A DNA stretch of 64,000 nt from Nostoc sp. JL33 (GTDB taxonomy: Bacteria; Cyanobacteriota; Cyanobacteriia; Cyanobacteriales; Nostocaceae). Below are positions 54,901 to 63,683 of the stretch, one piece after another; the stretch's first letter is position 1; each line of letters begins with the position of its first letter. The stretch is from contig NZ_JABXKP010000100.1 in NCBI RefSeq assembly GCF_017114985.1, positions 24,761 to 88,760 of the forward strand. The letters run 5' to 3'. The notes beneath the pieces are model-generated. The model was not told the origin of the DNA. It ran no database searches and worked only from the letters and a program-made list of their open reading frames with translations. The position numbers and the translations under genes were made by a program.

Positions 54901-55024
54901 ACAACGACAAGCAGAAGAAACCCGCAAAGCCGCAGCTACAGCCGCTTGGTGGCTATTTGCCACAGCATCCGTCTCCGCCGTTTTCTCTGCATTAGGAGGA
55001 GCGATCGCTGTAGTTACGCAGTAG
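51905..55024 (+). CDS. Large membrane protein with about seven helical repeats (1039 aa)
   Basis: N-terminal third: three or four membrane helices (about residues 38-65, 97-120, 125-150), with an acidic Ser/Asp linker. From about residue 215 to 1000, a unit of 80-100 residues recurs: a YLRNTGKEELNPEGI-like start, a DPQAG-like turn, RLSRFDRDTLVQLL and SQREDLSEDQVNQI. One more membrane helix ends the protein. I recognise no named domain. Long helices and charge suggest an extended or scaffold protein at the membrane. Confidence 0.75.
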   Translation: MFHSTEIMVGLYKPLLWVAQVQADTSNLTPAQASGLFSGPRFFVALISGVILAFAFQLVLTNLSLAAGISYLGHSSDSDSDSGEAGSLGGSIRKIGTAVGIWTLVTVTIALLIASFLAVKLSLVILDPVLGAILGLVIWGAYFLLLVWVSSTTVGSLIGSVVSTATSGFQAIMGTATAALGAKAINNQVVATAEAAAAAIGRELGSAIDPMSIRENIEDYLEKIRPPELDVSKIRSDFENLLNDPQLKAIAGTPDIRNIDREKFIELVSSRTDLSKKDVSRIADTLYKVWQQVVSQQPPTEDRLGELMDYLKSLPAGQTKTDELNAKLDRLVAEKGGSQGSDQKAASGPIKSTVQQALSALTATVLGRADLPDLDVEKILRSLTTAKEKVTQQADKLGLPTPSQPYSPIRADVENYLHNTYAWQLSPEKIAQEFRDVIYDPAADPGIVKRELEQLSRNDFANILQQRGLLTQAQIQRIADQLEAVRQDVVVTVKVVEEREIVQDLQRAVESYLLVTPKADLTPEGIEQNFKPLLQDSDADYETLTLRLAHIERQEIREILLQRNDVQLYEVDSILDELEKQRDRVLVESKGLAEQAQYQAETLWLNVESYLRNTGKAELNPDAIRAEFKRLLEDPQAGISSIRARLSRFDRDTLVQLLSQREDLSEDQVNQIINTAEESWHNIRHTPQAVVDKAKEQYDSVTTTIADYLRNTGKEELNPEGIGRDLTRLFENPQQGAVALRRRLSQVDRDTLVKLLSQRQDLSEEQVNQIIDSTQTSIRNFVRAPRRLASRTQQRVETFKGYLEEYLRQTGKEELNPEGIKRDLQLLLHDPRVGVESFSDRLSHFDRSTIIALLKIREDISDEEAARIADNMVSVRDQFVEQVRNIQRGIQDAIDGVFGRIRNYLNALDRPELNYDSIKRDVRTFFDDPQAGFDALRDRLSSFDRETLVAIMSSREDISEEDANRIIDQIERARNTVLQRAERIQHEAQRRLEEVKHQAQRQAEETRKAAATAAWWLFATASVSAVFSALGGAIAVVTQ

Positions 55025-55051
55025 TTTAACAAGTTTTCTCCGCTAACTTTT

Positions 55052-55079
55052 AAGCCTCCCATACCGGGAGGCTTTTTTT
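55052..55079 (+). terminator. Terminator after the repeat membrane protein
   Basis: AAGCCTCCCATACCGGGAGG with CTTTTTTT, a strong hairpin with T-run; it also lies 12 bp from the convergent hydrolase stop. Confidence 0.9.
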
Positions 55080-55090
55080 GTTCCGCAGAC

Positions 55091-55924
55091 TTACACGCCA
55101 TTTTCCTTAAACCATGCCAAAAGACGTTTCCAACCGTCCTTAGCTTCTTTCTCGCGGTAGGAGGGGCGATAATCGGCAAAAAAAGCGTGGGGTGCATCGG
55201 GGTAGACGATGATTTTAGATTTGCTGCTGCTTTCCTTTAAGCGATCGCGCATCTGTTCTACTGTATCGATGGGAATACCCGTATCTTTGCCGCCGTAGAG
55301 TCCAAGAACGGGAACTGTCAGTTTTGATGCAATATCGACAGGATACTTGGGCTGAAGTTCGGTAGCATCGCCCACGAGTCGCCCGTACCAAGCCACACCA
55401 GCCTTCACCTTGGGGTTATGTGCTGCATATAACCAGGTAATGCGGCCGCCCCAGCAGAAGCCTGTAATTGCCAATTTGTTGGCATTACCTTTAGCTGATT
55501 TCGCCGCCCAGTGTACCGTCGCATCGAGATCGGATAATACTTGGGCATCTGGCACCTTGGCGACAATTGGGCGAATTTCGTCCATGCTGCTTAACTTAGT
55601 GACATCGCCTTGACGGATGAATAATTCCGGTGCGATCGCTAAATACCCCAACTGGGCAAAGCGACGAGTGATATCCTGAATATGCTCGTGTACGCCAAAG
55701 ATTTCTTGGATTACCAGAACAATTGGGAAATTTTCACCACTGGCTGGTGCTGCTCTATATGCAGGAATTTCGCCATCTTTGACGGGAATTTTCACCGCAC
55801 CAGCTACCAAACTCTTAGCATCGGTAGTGATGACTCCGGCAGAAATGGGTTGTACTGCGAGGGCAAAACCCGTCGCTAGGGTGGCTGTTGCAATAAATTT
55901 GCGGCGAGTTACTTCTTGCATCAT
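55091..55924 (-). CDS. Dienelactone hydrolase family protein, probably exported
   Basis: 277 residues. The N-terminus VTRRKFIATATLATGFALAV is a Tat-like signal. The alpha/beta hydrolase shows the Cys nucleophile in GFCWGGRITW, Asp in GLYGGKDTGIP and His in DAPHAFFADY. Substrate unknown; the family includes carboxymethylenebutenolidase but few members do that. Start M at 55924 or 55921. Confidence 0.88.
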   Translation of the reverse strand: MMQEVTRRKFIATATLATGFALAVQPISAGVITTDAKSLVAGAVKIPVKDGEIPAYRAAPASGENFPIVLVIQEIFGVHEHIQDITRRFAQLGYLAIAPELFIRQGDVTKLSSMDEIRPIVAKVPDAQVLSDLDATVHWAAKSAKGNANKLAITGFCWGGRITWLYAAHNPKVKAGVAWYGRLVGDATELQPKYPVDIASKLTVPVLGLYGGKDTGIPIDTVEQMRDRLKESSSKSKIIVYPDAPHAFFADYRPSYREKEAKDGWKRLLAWFKENGV

Positions 55925-56384
55925 CTCTACCTTGAATTGGCGAAAGTTTTATTCTTTGTTATCCGTACTACGGCAACCAAATACTACAATAATATTAGCT
56001 TCGTTTGCAGTCCAAGCGTTCTTTCTCTGTGGCTGTTGTCAGGGAAAAGTTGGACGTATTGGTAAATAAAAGCCACCGGACTAAACAATTTTCTGTGCTG
56101 AGTTCCTTTATAGTTAAGTTTCTGTATAGTCAAATGCGCGGCAGGGTAGGTGTACAAATTCCACAGCCGAAAAAACTGCTTCTATCTCAACCCCAGCAAG
56201 CATTTCACCCACTAATCGCCCAATTGTCATCCGCGCAATCTCTGAAATGCTTACAAAGAGTGGGTTTCAGCCTTGAATTTTTCCCGACACTCTTCCCAAA
56301 CGAATTCTCTAATGCTATGATTGCTGTTGAATCGCGCAACCGCACCTTGAAAACTAAATACAGCTTGCCTTTCAGGCTCCCGCC
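55925..56384 (+). other. CRISPR leader region
   Basis: No supported gene; frames here are shadows that run into the repeats. The 60 bp before the first repeat include GCACCTTGAAAACTAAATAC, similar to leaders I recall in cyanobacterial arrays. The repeats' GATTGAAAC 3' end places the leader on this side. Confidence 0.6.
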
Positions 56385-58035
56385 ATTGCAATTCATCAAA
56401 ATCCCTATCAGGGATTGAAACTGCGCCAGCACTAATTTTGTTTAAAAGACTATCTGATTGCAATTCATCAAAATCCCTATCAGGGATTGAAACATTTACC
56501 CGTGTCGATTGGGGAGCGATCGCCGCCGGAACAAATTGCAATTCATCAAAATCCCTATCAGGGATTGAAACATGTTACGTCTTGGGTTACTCAGCGCGTC
56601 AGTTTATTGCAATTCATCAAAATCCCTATCAGGGATTGAAACGTGGATCGTGATCAGTAACTTGCCATTGACAATTGCAATTCATCAAAATCCCTATCAG
56701 GGATTGAAACCAGTAAGGACACTCCAGTGTTAGCCGTAGCCCCTAGATTGCAATTCATCAAAATCCCTATCAGGGATTGAAACAGTAGCCGTTTTAGCGA
56801 TATTTAATCCAAACATATTGCAATTCATCAAAATCCCTATCAGGGATTGAAACTATTTTGCACTTTATAACATCTTAGGGACTTGGCATGGCATTGCAAT
56901 TCATCAAAATCCCTATCAGGGATTGAAACGGCACATCGGGAACCCCCTGGCTACCAGCTAACTGCTGAAATTGCAATTCATCAAAATCCCTATCAGGGAT
57001 TGAAACACGCGGCTTTTGTAGAGATGTACGGCGAAGATAAATTGCAATTCATCAAAATCCCTATCAGGGATTGAAACTCGTCCACAACTGCGGAATAATT
57101 GATGACCCACTCAAAAATATTGCAATTCATCAAAATCCCTATCAGGGATTGAAACTGGCAAACACGAACTCGCCATGATTCGCCATCGGGATTGCAATTC
57201 ATCAAAATCCCTATCAGGGATTGAAACCAATGAGTTTTCTCTTCAGTCCGAATAGCATCAAATTGCAATTCATCAAAATCCCTATCAGGGATTGAAACCC
57301 AATGGCAAGTTAGCTGCCCTTACTGCCAAAAGCAGCAATTGCAATTCATCAAAATCCCTATCAGGGATTGAAACCTTAATTTCTCCCAAGGACTCAGACG
57401 GTATTCTAGATTGCAATTCATCAAAATCCCTATCAGGGATTGAAACCAAAAGAATAATATCGTGAAACTGCCCAACGGACAATTGCAATTCATCAAAATC
57501 CCTATCAGGGATTGAAACCTGATGAAGCAAATATTCCCAAATCCTTACAGGGAAATTGCAATTCATCAAAATCCCTATTAGGGATTGAAACAGTTGGCTC
57601 GATTGCCGCCTTGCTTGGGCTGATATATTGCAATTCATCAAAATCCCTATTAGGGATTGAAACTGGAATCGTGGGATGTGTCGTGGGCAATGCTTGATAG
57701 TCCGTCGGATTGCAATTCATCAAAATCCCTATTAGGGATTGAAACCAGCTTAGGGGTGAAGGGGGAGATAATGCGATCGCCGATTGCAATTCATCAAAAT
57801 CCCTATTAGGGATTGAAACCCTGATGCTCAGGCTCAGATTACTAGCACTTTCTCATTGCAATTCATCAAAATCCCTATTAGGGATTGAAACTTTGAAGTT
57901 GCCGAGGATTGGGATTTAAATGACAATATTGCAATTCATCAAAATCCCTATTAGGGATTGAAACTAGAGTGGCTACACCAACGTTTATTCTTTGTTGAAT
58001 TGCAATTCATCAAAATCCCTATCAGGGATTGAAAC
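56385..58035 (+). CRISPR. CRISPR array, 23 repeats of 37 nt, 22 spacers
   Basis: The repeat starts ATTGCAATTCATCAAAATCC and ends CTATCAGGGATTGAAAC. First copy 56385-56421, last 57999-58035. Spacers are 31-45 nt, mostly 33-41. Copies 17-22 (57555 to 57964) have CTATTAGGG instead of CTATCAGGG; copy 23 is back to the main form. A further GATTGAAAC at 58062-58070 may be a broken terminal copy. No cas gene is in the window. The 37-nt repeat would suit type I or III systems. Confidence 0.98.
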
Positions 58036-58071
58036 TAAGCTAGAACCAGAAAGGCTAAAGAGATTGAAACT

Positions 58072-58593
58072 TTATTTTTCCCGATTTCTCCAATCTTCTC
58101 CACCAGCTAACTGAATAAGATAATCATCCATAATCGCTGGTAACTCCTTTGGCGAATAAGTGTATGTTAAAGCCAGTAAACTATTTGCTGTAGTCAAAAT
58201 CTGGCTTTTATCTAGCATCGCTGACAACTGAGAACGAGTAAATTTGCCATTCATGACTTCATCGCAGGCATCTGCGATCGCATCTTCAATAACTTCCTCC
58301 TCCATCAAACTTTCCCATTCATTTAAATTGACATAATAAGATGTTTTATTATCTTTAAGATTCACTTCTTTAATTTCGCGGATAGCGTTGCGAATAGAAG
58401 CAGCCCAAGAATTTGTTAATCTCTGTTCTAGTTTATTCTTGATCAAATGAATCACTAAAATTCTTAAAAACGATTTAATCTGACGCAGAATTGCCTTTTT
58501 ACTCATTCCCTCTAATTCATCTACAATTGCCAAGGCATCTGCGTAACGTCCTTCCAAAATACTTTTTTTGAGGTCTATTAGTTCTTGTGTCAT
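58072..58593 (-). CDS. DUF29-like protein, paralogue A
   Basis: 173 residues, starts MTQELIDLKKSILEGRYADA. The helical core AIVDELEGMSKKAILRQI and RLTNSWAASIRNAIREI resembles the DUF29 pattern. It ends at the distal edge of the CRISPR array, 2 bp past the last GATTGAAAC. The neighbour at 58599 is about two-thirds identical by eye: a tandem duplication. Function unknown. Confidence 0.7.
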   Translation of the reverse strand: MTQELIDLKKSILEGRYADALAIVDELEGMSKKAILRQIKSFLRILVIHLIKNKLEQRLTNSWAASIRNAIREIKEVNLKDNKTSYYVNLNEWESLMEEEVIEDAIADACDEVMNGKFTRSQLSAMLDKSQILTTANSLLALTYTYSPKELPAIMDDYLIQLAGGEDWRNREK

Positions 58594-58598
58594 TTGTT

Positions 58599-59117
58599 TT
58601 ACCGCCTACCTGCTTTCCAATCTTCTCCACCGAATAGCTGAATTAAATTTTCAGCCACAACTGCGGGTAACTCCTTAACTGAATAAGAATAAGTTAGCGC
58701 CAACAACTTCAAAACAGTCTGAATAATCTGGTTTTTATCCACCATTCCAGCCAGTTGAAATTCATTGTACATTCCATTCAAGACTTCCACACTGGCATCA
58801 CGCACTGCTACTTCTATTTCATCTTCAATATAGGTATCCCATTCGTTTAAATTGATATAAGAGTATTTTTTATTGTCTTTGAGATTGAGTTTCTTAATTT
58901 CTATAAGTGAATTACGAATAGAAGCAACCCAAGAATTTGTTAATCGCTGCTCTAGTTGGTTCTTAATCAAATGAATCAGCAGAATTCTTAAATAAGCTTG
59001 AATATTCCGCAGAATAGCTTGTTTACTCATGCCCTCTAATTCATCTACAATTACCAACGCATCTGCGTAACGCCCTTCCTGGATACAAGTTCTGAGGTCT
59101 ATTAATTCCTGTGTCAT
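58599..59117 (-). CDS. DUF29-like protein, paralogue B
   Basis: 172 residues from ATG 59117 (MTQELIDLRTCIQEGRYADA), chosen over 59132 because it matches the start of paralogue A. It is followed by A after 5 bp, so the two form an operon. KLNLKDNKKYSYINLNEWD is shared with A. No known function and no clear link to the CRISPR array apart from position. Confidence 0.7.
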   Translation of the reverse strand: MTQELIDLRTCIQEGRYADALVIVDELEGMSKQAILRNIQAYLRILLIHLIKNQLEQRLTNSWVASIRNSLIEIKKLNLKDNKKYSYINLNEWDTYIEDEIEVAVRDASVEVLNGMYNEFQLAGMVDKNQIIQTVLKLLALTYSYSVKELPAVVAENLIQLFGGEDWKAGRR

Positions 59118-59313
59118 TTTTATTAACCTCAAAATTTCATCATGCTAATTTCAATATATAGCGTTTATTAATCTCATAGCCCCCTCCTCGCTTGCGGGGA
59201 GGGGGTTGGGGGTGGGGTTCTTGTACCTCACAAGGGTCGAGAACCGCTATAACAATCACCTATACTTTATTAATAGCAGGGGATCTTACCTACTATTAAT
59301 AAAGCAATATTGT

Positions 59314-59937
59314 TCACTTCTGAGCCTGTATCACTTGCAAACTACCGCCTGCATACAAAGTTAGCTTACTCGCTTCAAACCCAGTCTCAGTTAACAACTT
59401 AGCTAAATCAGTTTTCAACAGTTCCCAAGCTGTTTCCGTCTCAAACAACAGCAAAAACACTGACACCCCAGGCCAAAATATCGGATTCGTAGGAGCGTGA
59501 AAATCCACCAGCGTAAACACCCCTCCTGGCTTCAGCACCCGATAAACTTCATTAATAATTTTCCGCAATTGCTGAGGCTGCATTTCGTGTAATGCAACGC
59601 TGGTATGCACCACATCAAACAGATTATCTGCAAATGGCATCTCCTGGGCAAAAGCTTCGAGATAGCAAGCTTCTGGTACATTTTGCCGCGCCCGTTGCAA
59701 AGACTTGGGTGAAGCGTCCAATCCTGTTACATTTTGTGAAAGTTTTACCAAAAACTGCGTTGTTTGACCACTGCCACAACATAAATCTAAGACCTGAGTA
59801 TCTGAGTGAATTGTTAAGCCTTGCAAAGCAAGTTGCCGAAAACGGGCTTCACCACCTACACTTAAGGCTGCTAAACGAGAGATACCATCATATAACCACT
59901 GATAGCGGTAACTCCAATCTCTTAAAATTGTTGCCAT
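59314..59937 (-). CDS. Class I SAM-dependent methyltransferase
   Basis: 207 residues. SAM motif I VLDLCCGSGQTTQFL, motif II-like NVTGLDASPKSLQRAR, and a later FDVVHTSVALHEMQP and RVLKPGGVFTLVDF. Resembles UbiE/quinone-type small-molecule methyltransferases; substrate unknown. Divergent from hemH with about 90 bp between. Confidence 0.88.
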   Translation of the reverse strand: MATILRDWSYRYQWLYDGISRLAALSVGGEARFRQLALQGLTIHSDTQVLDLCCGSGQTTQFLVKLSQNVTGLDASPKSLQRARQNVPEACYLEAFAQEMPFADNLFDVVHTSVALHEMQPQQLRKIINEVYRVLKPGGVFTLVDFHAPTNPIFWPGVSVFLLLFETETAWELLKTDLAKLLTETGFEASKLTLYAGGSLQVIQAQK

Positions 59938-60030
59938 TGCATATTTCCTTGCTATTAAGCTTTATATTTAATAAAGATATATTGTTAACATTAGTAAAAA
60001 ACCTGAAAAGATTGGGGGAAAGTAACTGCT

Positions 60031-61197
60031 ATGGGTCGTGTAGGCGTCTTATTACTCAATCTCGGTGGCCCCGATAAGCTAGAGGATGTCGGGCCGTTTT
60101 TGTACAACCTATTTTCCGATCCGGAAATTATTCGCCTACCATTTCGCTGGTTGCAAAAGCCCCTAGCCTGGTTTATTGCCTCACGGCGAACCAGAACATC
60201 TCAAGAGAATTATAAGCAAATCGGTGGTGGTTCCCCACTGCGGCGGATCACAGAAGCCCAAGGAGAAGCTTTAAAAGAACAGTTGAGTCATTTAGGACAA
60301 GAGGCCAATATCTACGTGGGAATGCGTTATTGGAATCCCTATACAGAAGAAGCGATCGCACAGATCACCCAAGATAATATAGAACATCTGGTAATTTTAC
60401 CACTCTATCCCCAGTTTTCTATCAGTACCAGTGGTTCCAGCTTCCGACTTTTAGAAAAGCTTTGGCAAGAAGACCCAAAACTTCAACCCATTGATTACAC
60501 CGTCATTCCTTCCTGGTACAAAGAACCAGGCTACCTTCAAGCAATGGCGGAACTCGTAGCCCAAGAACTCGAACAGTTTCCTAATCCAGATGAGGTTCAT
60601 ATATTCTTCAGCGCTCACGGCGTTCCTAAAAGCTACGTTGAAGAGGCTGGCGACCCCTACCAGCAAGAAATTGAAGAATGTACTGCCTTGATTATGCAGA
60701 CGCTCAATCGACCCAATGTCCACACCTTAGCTTACCAAAGTCGCGTCGGCCCAGTAGAATGGCTCCAACCTTATACTGAGGATGCCCTCAAAGAACTAGG
60801 CGCACAAGGTGTGAAAGATTTGGTTGTCGTGCCTATCAGTTTTGTCTCAGAGCATATTGAAACACTACAAGAAATTGATATTGAGTATCGGGAAGTAGCA
60901 GAAGAATCAGGAATTCACAACTTCCGTCGCGTTCCTGCTCCCAATACCCATCCAGTGTTTATTAATGCACTTGCAGACTTAGTGATTGATGCGCTGAAAA
61001 ATCCCAGCTTCAAGCTTTCGCAAGCTGCCCAAATGAAAAAAAGGGTGAAAATGTACCCCCAAGAGCGTTGGGAATGGGGTCTGACTACTAGCGCTGAAGT
61101 ATGGAATGGTCGGATTGCCATGCTGGGCTTCATTGCCTTAATCATCGAACTGATTACCGGTCACGGCTTCTTGCACATGATTGGAATTTTGCAGTGA
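60031..61197 (+). CDS. hemH: Ferrochelatase with C-terminal Hlip helix
   Basis: 388 residues. Ferrochelatase core: VLLLNLGGPD at the start, QENYKQIGGGSPLRRIT, the catalytic His in IFFSAHGVPKSYVE, and ISFVSEHIETLQEIDIEY. The last 45 residues (AEVWNGRIAMLGF) form a chlorophyll-binding Hlip helix, found in cyanobacterial and plastid enzymes. It inserts Fe into protoporphyrin IX, competing with the ChlD-containing Mg chelatase. Confidence 0.97.
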   Translation: MGRVGVLLLNLGGPDKLEDVGPFLYNLFSDPEIIRLPFRWLQKPLAWFIASRRTRTSQENYKQIGGGSPLRRITEAQGEALKEQLSHLGQEANIYVGMRYWNPYTEEAIAQITQDNIEHLVILPLYPQFSISTSGSSFRLLEKLWQEDPKLQPIDYTVIPSWYKEPGYLQAMAELVAQELEQFPNPDEVHIFFSAHGVPKSYVEEAGDPYQQEIEECTALIMQTLNRPNVHTLAYQSRVGPVEWLQPYTEDALKELGAQGVKDLVVVPISFVSEHIETLQEIDIEYREVAEESGIHNFRRVPAPNTHPVFINALADLVIDALKNPSFKLSQAAQMKKRVKMYPQERWEWGLTTSAEVWNGRIAMLGFIALIIELITGHGFLHMIGILQ

Positions 61198-61201
61198 ACT
61201 A

Positions 61202-61230
61202 CTTACACCGACCTTACGGTACGGTGTAAG
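61202..61230 (+). terminator. Inverted repeat after hemH
   Basis: CTTACACCG...CGGTGTAAG, 9-bp arms, 5 bp past the hemH stop. There is no T-run, so the terminator role is uncertain. Confidence 0.5.
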
Positions 61231-61327
61231 CTTCCCAACTCATTGGGGACTGCCTCTGTCTTTGTGGATTTTTTACGTCCAGAAGACTTTGGTCTTACGT
61301 CCCCTCCTTGGGCAGAAGTGCTAGTTC

Positions 61328-61870
61328 CTAATTTTTCTGCCAATACCAGTCATACCACTGCTTCGCGCTACGAACTGCAAACCAGAGCAGTATTAAAGCA
61401 ATTAATCCTCCTTGCCAGGGAGCATCAAAGGCAAAAAGTACTAGAGCAACACACAAGGTATCTTGAAGAAAGACTGCCCACAACGGTAAGCCACGTAAGC
61501 GATAGAACCAACCAACTTGCACTAGCTGAAGTACCAAAGCTAACAAACCTCCAATTAAGGCAGTGACCCAGCTTGGCGGGGAGGTTGCGGTAGCTACTGC
61601 TAACCCCATAATTGCGCCCACGACGGGAGACATGAATAACTGAATCAGCTGGAGCAATCTTTGCCCCCATAGCTTTTTTGAGGCTAATAATTCAACTAAA
61701 GACCAACAAATGAGGCAGCGTAATAAGATTGGTGGAGAAATGTGAGATAAAATTGGAACTTGTGACCACAAGTTATCACCCTGCAACAGTCCGATAATCA
61801 GCAGAGGTGTACCTATTCTCATTCCTGCTGCCGCAGAAGCTGAAAGTGTGGCTAGGATTTCAATCATCAA
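61328..61870 (-). CDS. DUF4126 family membrane protein
   Basis: 180 residues, about five membrane helices. Start MMIEILATLSASAAAGMRIG; further FMSPVVGAIMGLAVATA and LIALILLWFAVRSAKQWYDW. The pattern fits DUF4126, small membrane proteins of unknown function. Convergent with hemH. Confidence 0.75.
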   Translation of the reverse strand: MMIEILATLSASAAAGMRIGTPLLIIGLLQGDNLWSQVPILSHISPPILLRCLICWSLVELLASKKLWGQRLLQLIQLFMSPVVGAIMGLAVATATSPPSWVTALIGGLLALVLQLVQVGWFYRLRGLPLWAVFLQDTLCVALVLFAFDAPWQGGLIALILLWFAVRSAKQWYDWYWQKN

Positions 61871-61963
61871 GTCACTCGAAGCACTAATAAATAAGTAGAT
61901 ATTTGTTATTTATACTACCCAGTCTTGGCAAAAATTCCAGCATCCAACAGACAGTCTTCAGCA

Positions 61964-62266
61964 ATGGAATACTTAAGATTTTTGGTATCTTAACGTGAGT
62001 TCGACGGAACAGTAATTAATATTCGGGACGTGATTACTTTTCAAGGTAGTAGCGTAGCCGAACTAAAGCAAGCTTTTTCTGATTCAGTGGATGATTATTT
62101 AGATTTTTGTAGAGAACGTGGGGAGAAGCCTGATAAGCCATTCTCAGGTAAATTCATGCTAAGAATCGACCCTGATTTACACAAAAAAATTGTATTTATT
62201 GCAAAGAAAGAGGGACAAAGCCTTAATTCGTTGGTTGAAAAAAGCTTGTGCTTGTATGCTAGTTAA
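61964..62266 (+). pseudogene. Broken hicB-like antitoxin gene
   Basis: ATG 61964 reads MEYLRFLVS then TAA (61991). The same frame continues REFDGTVINIRDVITFQG and SVDDYLDFCRERGEKPDKPF to the RHH-like tail and stop at 62266. Complete HicB proteins have about 20 more residues before DGTVIN, so an internal deletion with a stop is likely. A product from GTG 62030 (78 aa) would hold only the C-terminal part. No hicA toxin is adjacent. Confidence 0.7.
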
Positions 62267-62347
62267 ATTAACGTCAAAGCGTTTGCGTATTTTTTGGATA
62301 ACAAATTAGTAGTAAGCGCTTAAGCGCTCACTACCAGCAAATTAATC

Positions 62348-63643
62348 CTAAATACCCAACCTTTGGTAAACCTCTTCTAAATGCCTCAGATGCTGCTGGG
62401 GGTCAAAACATACCTCTAGTTCTGCTGGGGACAACTTTTGGGTAACACGCGGGTCTTTGCTAATCAAGTCCTGGAAATTACCTTCTGGCTTGTTCCAAGC
62501 GGCGTGAGCGCTTTCTTGAACGATCGCATAAGCTTCTTCTCGCTTGCTTCCCTTGTCTATCAAAGCAAGTAGCACTTGTTGACTGAACACAACGCCGCCA
62601 TAGCAGTTGAGATTTCGTTCCATGTTCTCAGGATAGACCAACAGATTTTTCACCAAGTCGGTTATTTCTACCAACATAAAATGCGTCAAAGTGCAAGCAT
62701 CTGGCAAAATCACCCGTTCTACAGAACTGTGGGAAATATCCCTCTCATGCCAAAGAGCAACGTTTTCCAAAGCTGCACCGGCATGACTTCTGACAAGGCG
62801 CGCCATTCCCGTTAGCCGTTCCGAACGGATGGGATTGCGCTTGTGTGGCATTGCACTGGAACCTTTTTGACCTTTGGCGAAAAATTCTTCAACTTCCAGA
62901 ACGTCTGTTTTTTGAAGATTGCGAATTTCTACAGCAAAACGTTCGATGGATGCCGCTACCAAAGCTAATTGTTGCACATAGTCGGCGTGGCGATCGCGGG
63001 AAATAACTTGCGTTGAGGCCGTATCGGCTTGGAGTCCGAGTTTTTCGCAAGCGATCGCTTCTACACGCGGTTCAACATTCGCATAGGTTCCCACCGCACC
63101 AGAAATCTTGCCCACGGCAATAGTTTGGTGGAGTATTCTCAGGCGTTCTTGGTGTCGCAACACTTCTGCTAACCAGCCAGCTAGCTTGAAACCAAAAGTG
63201 ATCGGTTCAGCGTGAATACCATGCGATCGGCCAGCCATCACCGTGTGACGATGTTCCCGTGCTTTTTGGCGAATTACCTGAATCAAATCTTCCAGACGTT
63301 GCAATAATATATCCAGGCTGGCAACCAATTGCAATGCTAAAGCTGTATCCAAAACATCCGAACTAGTTAAACCCAGGTGAATATAGCGTCCGGCATCACC
63401 TACATATTCGTTGACATTTGTCAAGAATGCAATAACATCGTGGCGGACTACAGCCTCAATTTCCAGCACCCTATCGGGGTCAAAATCTGCCTTAGCTTTA
63501 ATTTCCTCAACCGCCTCAGATGGAATGTAACCCAGTTCAGCTTGAGCTTCACAAACAGCAATTTCGACTTGCAGCCAAGTTTTTAGTTTATAGGCTTCAC
63601 TCCATAGATTAGCCATTTCGGGCAAAGTATAACGCTCAATCAC
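62348..63643 (-). CDS. purB: Adenylosuccinate lyase
   Basis: 431 residues. Fumarase-superfamily signature KGSSAMPHKRNPIRSERLTG (about residue 260), the His motif SHGIHAEPITFG, and HLGLTSSDVLDTAL. It acts twice in purine synthesis (SAICAR cleavage and AMP formation). ATG and length typical. Confidence 0.96.
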   Translation of the reverse strand: MIERYTLPEMANLWSEAYKLKTWLQVEIAVCEAQAELGYIPSEAVEEIKAKADFDPDRVLEIEAVVRHDVIAFLTNVNEYVGDAGRYIHLGLTSSDVLDTALALQLVASLDILLQRLEDLIQVIRQKAREHRHTVMAGRSHGIHAEPITFGFKLAGWLAEVLRHQERLRILHQTIAVGKISGAVGTYANVEPRVEAIACEKLGLQADTASTQVISRDRHADYVQQLALVAASIERFAVEIRNLQKTDVLEVEEFFAKGQKGSSAMPHKRNPIRSERLTGMARLVRSHAGAALENVALWHERDISHSSVERVILPDACTLTHFMLVEITDLVKNLLVYPENMERNLNCYGGVVFSQQVLLALIDKGSKREEAYAIVQESAHAAWNKPEGNFQDLISKDPRVTQKLSPAELEVCFDPQQHLRHLEEVYQRLGI

Positions 63644-63683
63644 AGTTAGGCACAGAATACAACCGTCATATTCTACAGTTTAA

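Noticed and set aside
56005..57789. Open frames across the CRISPR leader and repeats
   Set aside because: Their sequences are translations of the 37-nt repeat (NSSKSLSGIET and FQSLIGILMNCN), not proteins.
58072..59117. New cas genes next to the array
   Set aside because: Both are DUF29-like paralogues without nuclease, RAMP or HD motifs; proximity alone is not enough.
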